Below are positions 14,714-19,701 of a stretch of DNA of 19,701 bases, in pieces. A program made the position numbers and the translations under genes. The DNA is taken from NCBI GenBank assembly GCA_044464175.1, contig JBIQLO010000058.1, positions 1-19,701 on the forward strand, given 5' to 3'. Under the pieces are notes generated by a model. It had not been told where the DNA came from, did not search any database, and saw nothing but the letters and a program-made list of their open reading frames with translations. How positions within the stretch are numbered: position 1 is the stretch's first letter; each line of letters opens with the position of its first letter. Origin of the DNA: JBIQLO01 sp044464175. GTDB taxonomy: Bacteria > Planctomycetota > Phycisphaerae > Tepidisphaerales > Tepidisphaeraceae.

Positions 14714-15913
14714 CTAATCGACGCGCAGTCCGTAGGTGGCGGTCGGGAGAACGTCGCGCCACTGGGCGATGAGGCTTTTATAGGCCTTGGCGACCGGGCG
14801 GGGATTGCGGTTGAGGTCAAACAGGCCGCACTCGATGACGCGGTGGTTCATCTCCCGCAGCGCGGTGTCCCAGTCGATCTGGTCGGTGAGGCTGTACCAG
14901 GTGAAGCCGAGGATGGGGACGCCATCCTGTTTCAGCCGGTGCATGGAGGCCCATTCCTTCCAGAGCCAGCGCGTGGCGTCGGCCGCGTTGCCGGTGTTGG
15001 TTTCGGTGTGCATGACCGGGACGCGGTAGCGGGTGTAGTAATAGCGGGTGATGACGTAGTAGCCGATGATCTCGCCGGAGGGGGTGATGGAGCCATCCTC
15101 GTTCACCAGGTGCTCGTTGGTGGCGTAGTAGTCGTTGCCCATGATGCAGTTGCCCAGGAGCTGGTTTCGGCCGAACCAGTGGTATTCCTCGCGGCTCATG
15201 CCGTTGTCCAGCAGGTATTCGTACATGCCCGCGTTGATGGTGCGGCCATAGGTCAGGTCGAGGGAGAGGTAGCGGCGTTCGTTGAGGAAGCGGGTCTTGG
15301 CCTCGGCGTCGGGGGAGCCGATGTGGTAATACTCGGAGGACTCGCTCTGGATGAAGCGCGCATCGCTGCGCGTCTTGAGGATTTCATGCATCGCCATCAC
15401 GTTGCCCCGGCAGCAGTGGTGCAGGGCGGTGACGAATCCCCGGTCGCTGGTCTGGCGCTCGTTCCACCACCCCAGCAGGCCGGAGAACATGGCGGTGATG
15501 TAGATTTCGTTGACGGGGGTGAAAAGGCGAATCCAGGGATAGCGGCGGGCGAAGGCCCCGGCGTAATCGGCCAGGTGTTTAGGGAAGTCGGGATTGTCGA
15601 AGCCGCCGATCCAGTCGGGCACGCCGAAGTGGCACAGGTCGGCAATGGGGGTGATCTGCAGTTCCCGGAGCCGGTGGAAGGCGCGGTCGGAAAATTCCCA
15701 GTCGAATTTTCCGGGCCCCAGGTGGACTTTGTAATACGGGACGCCGTAGCGCAGGAACTGGATGCCCAGGTCCCTGACGCACTGGAAGTCCTCCTCCCAA
15801 CGCTCGTAGTGCCCGCACTCGGCCATTTCATCGCGGCGGATCACCCCCCTGCCATCGGGTCGGATGGTGGGGCTGCTGTTCTCAATGCCGGTGGCGAACA
15901 TGAAATCGGGCAT
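14714..15913 (-). CDS. GH1-like glycoside hydrolase (beta-glycosidase)
   Basis: A 399-residue cytoplasmic protein (no signal peptide) of clan GH-A type, best matched to family 1. The acid/base candidate E136 is in RLFTPVNEIYI and the nucleophile candidate E304 in VPVMHTETNTG; both lie where beta-glucosidases have NE(P) and TENG. Further family signs are LGIQFLRYGVPYY, DLCHFGVPDWIGGF, LGFTWYSLTDQIDWD and GLFDLNRNPRPVAKAYKSLI. It should cleave beta-linked sugars taken up as small oligosaccharides; the substrate is unknown. The start at 15913 has GGAGG 22 bases upstream, which is too far, but that site is well placed for an ATG-TGA minimal frame at 15928-15923, in the same frame as the gene. Confidence 0.88.
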   Translation of the reverse strand: MPDFMFATGIENSSPTIRPDGRGVIRRDEMAECGHYERWEEDFQCVRDLGIQFLRYGVPYYKVHLGPGKFDWEFSDRAFHRLRELQITPIADLCHFGVPDWIGGFDNPDFPKHLADYAGAFARRYPWIRLFTPVNEIYITAMFSGLLGWWNERQTSDRGFVTALHHCCRGNVMAMHEILKTRSDARFIQSESSEYYHIGSPDAEAKTRFLNERRYLSLDLTYGRTINAGMYEYLLDNGMSREEYHWFGRNQLLGNCIMGNDYYATNEHLVNEDGSITPSGEIIGYYVITRYYYTRYRVPVMHTETNTGNAADATRWLWKEWASMHRLKQDGVPILGFTWYSLTDQIDWDTALREMNHRVIECGLFDLNRNPRPVAKAYKSLIAQWRDVLPTATYGLRVD

Positions 15914-15992
15914 GGCTTCGGATCACATGGATCGACCTCCACCCTACGGGAAAAGAAGGGATTCGGGCAACTGTCAACTTTCCGATTAATCA

Positions 15993-16020
15993 TTGCGTAC
16001 GGCAATCCGCCCGTTACAAT
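15993..16020 (+). promoter_or_regulatory. Candidate promoter of the microprotein gene
   Basis: TTGCGT (15993-15998) and TACAAT (16015-16020) are separated by 16 bases, a fair match to a housekeeping sigma promoter. The expected start of transcription, 6-8 bases after the -10 box, falls at or just before the ATG at 16029, so the mRNA would be leaderless or nearly so. Confidence 0.45.
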
Positions 16021-16028
16021 GTCCCGCC

Positions 16029-16115
16029 ATGTACTGGTGGCAATGGATTCTCATTCTGGCGTTGATCGTTCTCGTGGTTTGGTACGCGTTGCAGAAGAAG
16101 GCGGGCAAGATGTAA
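16029..16115 (+). CDS. 28-residue single-helix membrane microprotein
   Basis: An ATG-to-TAA frame encoding 28 residues: an aromatic start MYWWQW, a hydrophobic stretch ILILALIVLVVWYAL (7-21) long enough to span a membrane with its flanking aromatics, and a basic end QKKAGKM. This is the classic layout of a small bitopic membrane protein with the C-terminus in the cytoplasm. A promoter-like pair sits just upstream and no Shine-Dalgarno sequence is present. It is in a gap between the GH1-like gene and the helicase, in no other gene. I recognise no family. It could be an autonomous regulator or a subunit of a membrane complex, or a chance frame; the organised composition makes chance less likely. 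Confidence 0.5.
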   Translation: MYWWQWILILALIVLVVWYALQKKAGKM

Positions 16116-16237
16116 CCCCGCCTCTGGACCGCTTCCGTCCCATAACCGCCGTTGTTTGTTGCGGCATGGCGCCCAACCGGCTCCATTGGTCGCTTGCTTG
16201 ATCCGGCGGAGCTTTGGGGGGCTTGCGGATGGCGGCC

Positions 16238-16259
16238 GCTTCGGCGATAAGGCCGAAGC
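16238..16259 (+). promoter_or_regulatory. Hairpin covering the hrpB ribosome binding site
   Basis: GCTTCGGC (16238-16245) and GCCGAAGC (16252-16259) form a perfect 8-bp stem with loop GATAAG, ending three bases before the hrpB ATG. In the mRNA it would occupy the place of the ribosome binding site. No Shine-Dalgarno sequence is seen outside it. Confidence 0.45.
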
Positions 16260-16262
16260 CTC

Positions 16263-18821
16263 ATGACGTCCCTCCCGATTGATTCGATCCTCCCCGCGCT
16301 CGTGGAGCGGCTGCGCGCCGACCGAGCGGCGGTCCTGGTGGCGCCGCCGGGAGCGGGCAAGAGCACGCGCGTGCCGCCGGCGATGCTGCGCGGCGGGCTG
16401 CTGCCGGCGGAGCATCCGCATCTGGTAGTGCTCCAGCCACGGCGGGTGGCCGCGCGGGCGACGGCCGGCCGCATCGCCCAGGAGAACGGCTGGACTCTGG
16501 GGCAGGAGGTTGGCTACCACATCCGGTTCGAGCGGCAACTGACCGACCGCACCCCCCTGCGCATCCTCACCGAAGGCGTCTTCACCCGGCAACTGATCGC
16601 CGATCCGTTTCTGGAGGGCGTCGGCGCGGTGGTGCTGGATGAATTTCATGAACGGCATCTCGACACCGATCTGGCCATCGCATTTTTGAAGGAAATCCGC
16701 CAGACCGTGCGCCCCGATCTTTTGATTTTGGTGATGTCGGCCACCATCGAGGCCGAGCCAGTGGCGCGGTTTCTGGACGACTGCCCTATTGTGCGGGCTG
16801 AGGGGCGGACGTTTCCGGTGGCGGTGGAATATGTCGAGCCGGCCCCCACGTATCGTGAATTGCCGGAGCGCATTGCGCGGGTTGTGGCATCGCTGGACGG
16901 GGGCGCGGACCAGGACCACATCCTCATCTTCCTGCCCGGCCTGTCGGAAATTCAACGGACGATGCGACAGCTGGAGCCGCTGGCGCAGCGGATGGGGGCC
17001 GATCTGCTGCCGCTGCATGGATCGCTGCCGGCGGATCAGCAGCAGCGGGCCCTGGCCCCCTCCAACCGGCGGAAGATCATTCTTTCGACCAACATCGCCG
17101 AAACCTCCTTGACCATTGACGGCGTGCGGACGGTGATTGATGGGGGCTATGCGCGCGTGGCGCGCTATGATGCCCAGCGCGGATTGAACCGGCTGGATCT
17201 GGAGCGCATCAGCCAGGCCTCGGCCGAGCAGCGGGCCGGGCGGGCCGGACGCACGGCGCCGGGACGCGCCATCCGCCTCTGGTCATCCAAGCAGCAGCAC
17301 GCCCTGCCCTCCTTTACCGAGCCGGAGATTCGCCGGGTGGACCTGGCCGGAACGGTTCTGGGGCTGCACGCCTGGGGATCGAGCGATCCCGGACGGTTCG
17401 GATGGTACGAAGCGCCGCCGGCCGGGGCGATTGAGGCGGCCGAGGAACTGCTGGAGATGCTGGCGGCAGTGGGACGGCGAAGGCACGAAAGCGCCAGGGC
17501 GCCGAAGGATGAAGGAGAGGCTCATCCCGGCAAAGCGATCACCTCGCTGGGCAGGCGGATGCTCCGTTTGCCGCTGCATCCGCGTCTGGGACGGCTGCTG
17601 ATCGCGGCGGCCGAGTGGGGGCTGCTGGAGGCGGGATGCACGATGGCGTCGCTGCTGTCGGAGAGAGATATCCTGCCGCGCCGGCGCGAGGGAGGGTTCG
17701 AAGCGCCGCAGTTGGCGGGGGGAGAATCGGATCTGCTGTATCGGCTCGCACTGCTGGGGCGATCGGACCCGGAACTGGACCGACCGGCGGTGCGTCAGGT
17801 GCTTCAAACGAAACGGGAACTGATGCGCATCGGCCGCCGGCTGCATTCCACACGGGCCGCCGACCCGGCAAAGCCTCCGGTCCCATCCACGGATCGTCTC
17901 CTTCAGACGTTGCTGCTGGCCTATCCCGATCGCGTCTGCCGCCGCCGCCAGAGCGATCCCACCTCGGCCGCGCTGGTCGGGGGCGGGGCGGTGCGGCTGG
18001 CGCGGGAATCCATTGTCCGGCACGCCGAGTTTTTCCTGGCGCTGGATGCCCGGCATGATCCGGCCAGCCCGACGCGGCAGGCGCTGGTGCATCTGGCCAG
18101 CGCCATCGAATTGGAGTGGCTGGAGGCCTTCTTTCCCGGGCAGGTGCGGCGGGAGAAGAGCGTTGTTTATGATGAGCAGCGTGACCGTGTGCTGGGGCTG
18201 CACCGGCTCTACTACCGCGACTTGCTGCTGCGGGAGGAGCCGGGGACGGCGGTCGATCCCCGGCAGGCGGGGGAAGCGCTGATGGCGGTGGCCGGTCCGC
18301 AGGCGGAGGCCATTTTCCGCGCCGACCCGGCGGCGGAGCAGTTGCTGAATCGCATGAATTTCCTCCGGCGGCACACGAACGCGGAATTCGAACTGCCGCC
18401 GTTGGATGAGCTCCTGGCGGGCATTGCGACGGGCAGGCGGTCGCTGGCCGAGTTGAAACGGGCGGATCTGGCGGGGCTGGTGCGCGGGGCGATGCCGTAT
18501 GAAGCGCAGCGCCGGCTCGATCGGGAGGCCCCGGACTCCCTCACGCTGCCCGGCGGTCGGCCGTGGCGGCTGACCTATTCGCCCGACGGCGCGCCGCCGG
18601 TGCTGGCGATAAAATTGCAACATTTGTTCGGTCTGCATCAGACGCCCCGCCTGGCGGGCGGACGCGTGCCAATCCGGCTGCACCTGCTGGCGCCCAATGG
18701 TCGGCCGGTCCAGATCACCGACGACCTGGCCTCCTTCTGGACCAACACCTATCCCCAAGTCCGCAAAGACCTGCGGGGGCGATACCCAAAGCACGCCTGG
18801 CCGGAAAGGCCGGGTGAATGA
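16263..18821 (+). CDS. hrpB: ATP-dependent RNA helicase HrpB (DEAH family)
   Basis: An 852-residue cytoplasmic SF2 helicase. Motifs: Walker A APPGAGKST (27-35), LQPRRVAARA (57-66), DEFHERHLDTD (126-136, the HrpB variant of DEAH), SAT (159-161), TNIAETSLTIDGVRTVIDGG (276-295) and QRAGRAGR (323-330). The C-terminal domain ends with FWTNTYPQVRKDLRGRYPKHAWP, diagnostic of HrpB. Biological role is poorly known; related proteins act on RNA. An unusual insert RRRHESARAPKDEGEAHPGK (405-424) separates the helicase core from the next domain. The stated ATG directly follows a hairpin (16238-16259). Confidence 0.93.
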   Translation: MTSLPIDSILPALVERLRADRAAVLVAPPGAGKSTRVPPAMLRGGLLPAEHPHLVVLQPRRVAARATAGRIAQENGWTLGQEVGYHIRFERQLTDRTPLRILTEGVFTRQLIADPFLEGVGAVVLDEFHERHLDTDLAIAFLKEIRQTVRPDLLILVMSATIEAEPVARFLDDCPIVRAEGRTFPVAVEYVEPAPTYRELPERIARVVASLDGGADQDHILIFLPGLSEIQRTMRQLEPLAQRMGADLLPLHGSLPADQQQRALAPSNRRKIILSTNIAETSLTIDGVRTVIDGGYARVARYDAQRGLNRLDLERISQASAEQRAGRAGRTAPGRAIRLWSSKQQHALPSFTEPEIRRVDLAGTVLGLHAWGSSDPGRFGWYEAPPAGAIEAAEELLEMLAAVGRRRHESARAPKDEGEAHPGKAITSLGRRMLRLPLHPRLGRLLIAAAEWGLLEAGCTMASLLSERDILPRRREGGFEAPQLAGGESDLLYRLALLGRSDPELDRPAVRQVLQTKRELMRIGRRLHSTRAADPAKPPVPSTDRLLQTLLLAYPDRVCRRRQSDPTSAALVGGGAVRLARESIVRHAEFFLALDARHDPASPTRQALVHLASAIELEWLEAFFPGQVRREKSVVYDEQRDRVLGLHRLYYRDLLLREEPGTAVDPRQAGEALMAVAGPQAEAIFRADPAAEQLLNRMNFLRRHTNAEFELPPLDELLAGIATGRRSLAELKRADLAGLVRGAMPYEAQRRLDREAPDSLTLPGGRPWRLTYSPDGAPPVLAIKLQHLFGLHQTPRLAGGRVPIRLHLLAPNGRPVQITDDLASFWTNTYPQVRKDLRGRYPKHAWPERPGE

Positions 18822-18924
18822 CCGTTCGGCATATGAAAACAGGAAAACAGGAAATTGAGAGCAATCGCCGTTATCATATTCCCGCGGTTTATGATCCACG
18901 TTTCCCTGACCGATAAGCACAGCC

Positions 18925-19554
18925 ATGAGCGAATCCCAATTTCCATACCAGCCGCCCGATCCCCTGGGGGGGGATGATCCGTCGCCGCAAATCGCCGGCG
19001 GCGGGCCGCCGCGCGGGGCGATGGTGTTGATGGTGGTGCTGGGCGTGCTGTTTCTGGCGCTGGGAGGCTGTTGCGCCGGCATGGGAATATTGGCGCCGAT
19101 GATTCAGTTGCCGCCCGAGACGCGGGTGCAACTGGATACGATGGCCAAGCAGAACGGCGTGACTGTCAGCGCTATGTTTCAGATGTTGGCCGTGGGGGGC
19201 TTCGTCTGCCTCCTGCCGGCGTTGGCGATATTGATTCTGTCCATCTTCGTCTATCGCCGCAGCCTGGCGGGCACAATTGTGGCGCTGGTGGTGGTTTCGC
19301 TGATGGTGTTCGGTTTTGGCTTGATGCTGCCGGGGGTATTACTTCACGCGGCCGAAGCGCCGGCTGGGGTGGTAATGGTGGGCGCGCCGCTGGCGTTGCT
19401 CATCTGGCTGCTGGTGCTGCTGGGCAAGGCAATCAAGGCGGCGGGGCGGTATCGGGATGAGTTGCGGGAACAGCAGTGGCGCCTGCGTCAGTCGATGGAA
19501 CAGCGGCATCGGTATGAGCAGCAAGGGGGAGACGAGGGGCCTGCCCAAGAGTAA
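18925..19554 (+). CDS. Four-helix membrane protein with charged tail
   Basis: A 209-residue protein I do not recognise. The first 32 residues are Pro/Gly-rich and polar, as in many small membrane proteins of planctomycetes. Hydrophobic segments lie at about 33-57, 85-110, 116-139 and 146-168. A soluble stretch (61-84) with LPPETRVQLDTMAKQNGVT lies between helices one and two. The C-terminal 40 residues, rich in Arg, Glu and Gln, are likely a short coiled coil. The gap before it (18822-18924) is AT-richer than its surroundings but I cannot fix a promoter. No strong ribosome binding site. Confidence 0.78.
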   Translation: MSESQFPYQPPDPLGGDDPSPQIAGGGPPRGAMVLMVVLGVLFLALGGCCAGMGILAPMIQLPPETRVQLDTMAKQNGVTVSAMFQMLAVGGFVCLLPALAILILSIFVYRRSLAGTIVALVVVSLMVFGFGLMLPGVLLHAAEAPAGVVMVGAPLALLIWLLVLLGKAIKAAGRYRDELREQQWRLRQSMEQRHRYEQQGGDEGPAQE

Positions 19555-19573
19555 GGCACTCGCCCTAGCGCAC

Positions 19574-19701
19574 TCAGCGGGTGATGAGGATCAGGTAGGC
19601 ACACGAGAGGATCAGCGCGCCGGCCAGGCACGTATAAAGCCGGCGCATGGTACGGTCGAACCGGCCGGTGCCGTGGGGGTCGCGGCTCAGGTCCATCAGA
19701 T
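19574..19701 (-). CDS. C-terminal end of a membrane protein (cut by window edge)
   Basis: The minus strand is open from the right edge to a TGA at 19576-19574. The 41 visible residues read LMDLSRDPHGTGRFDRTMRR then a hydrophobic helix LYTCLAGALILSCAYLILI and end TR, the pattern of a C-terminal transmembrane helix. It may be the end of a longer protein, or a complete 40-residue protein from the ATG at 19698. The edge hides the answer. It converges with the membrane protein gene ending at 19554. Confidence 0.5.
   Translation of the reverse strand, partial: LMDLSRDPHGTGRFDRTMRRLYTCLAGALILSCAYLILITR

Noticed and set aside
14843..16201. 452-codon plus-strand frame opposite the GH1-like gene
   Set aside because: Composed of Gly/Ala/Val-rich low-complexity sequence, antisense to a gene with catalytic motifs. 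The microprotein at 16029 lies in a different frame.
17283..19082. 599-codon minus-strand frame opposite hrpB
   Set aside because: Pro/Arg/Gln-rich shadow of a recognised helicase in high-GC DNA; no domain.
1..19701. CRISPR array, insertion sequence, prophage or attachment site
   Set aside because: No regularly spaced repeats, transposase or integrase genes, or repeat of the tRNA-Val 3' end were seen.

Overview
The window is high-GC chromosomal DNA, probably from a bacterium of the Planctomycetota (a Phycisphaerae-like lineage is my best guess). This rests on protein style, on the mix of families (bactofilin-like protein, YwfO-type HD hydrolase, lone GH2-type sugar-binding domain, CvpA-like protein with a long tail, degenerate GspE/PilB-like protein) and on the many starts with weak or no Shine-Dalgarno sequence. 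There is no rRNA or other marker gene here, so the placement is an inference. The window holds mostly core genes with one small mobile-looking module (vapBC).

Layout. 1-372 has no convincing gene; it holds a G-quadruplex motif and a perfect 12-bp hairpin. A small exported Cys/His protein (373-768, minus) is divergent from a four-helix membrane protein (986-1627) followed closely by a bactofilin-like beta-helix protein (1639-1992). A VapBC toxin-antitoxin pair (2012-2597, minus), visibly poorer in GC than its surroundings, precedes a short-chain dehydrogenase (2655-3395, minus). Next comes a peptidoglycan-precursor cluster on the plus strand: murC (3640-5079), murB (5151-6053) and ddl (6140-7030), which together take UDP-MurNAc synthesis through first peptide addition and supply D-Ala-D-Ala. 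It shows that this organism makes peptidoglycan.

A minus-strand block from 12564 down to 7041 converges on ddl. It encodes a membrane-anchored GspE/PilB-like protein whose nucleotide-binding motifs are degenerate, a CvpA-like membrane protein with a long C-terminal region, an HD-domain phosphohydrolase and a secreted protein with a GH2-type sugar-binding fold. Spacing suggests one or two transcripts. Divergent from it are a DUF4149/TMEM205-like membrane protein (12711-13277) and an aspartate-type aminotransferase (13374-14576), then a tRNA-Val(UAC) gene (14617-14690).

The right part holds a cytoplasmic GH1-like glycosidase (14714-15913, minus), a 28-residue single-helix membrane microprotein that may be leaderless (16029-16115), an HrpB-type DEAH-box helicase (16263-18821), a four-helix membrane protein with a charged tail (18925-19554) and, at the right edge, the C-terminal end of a minus-strand membrane protein (19574 to beyond 19701).

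The items most worth a second look are the GspE/PilB-like protein that has lost the Walker A lysine, and the overlooked microprotein with its own promoter-like sequence.
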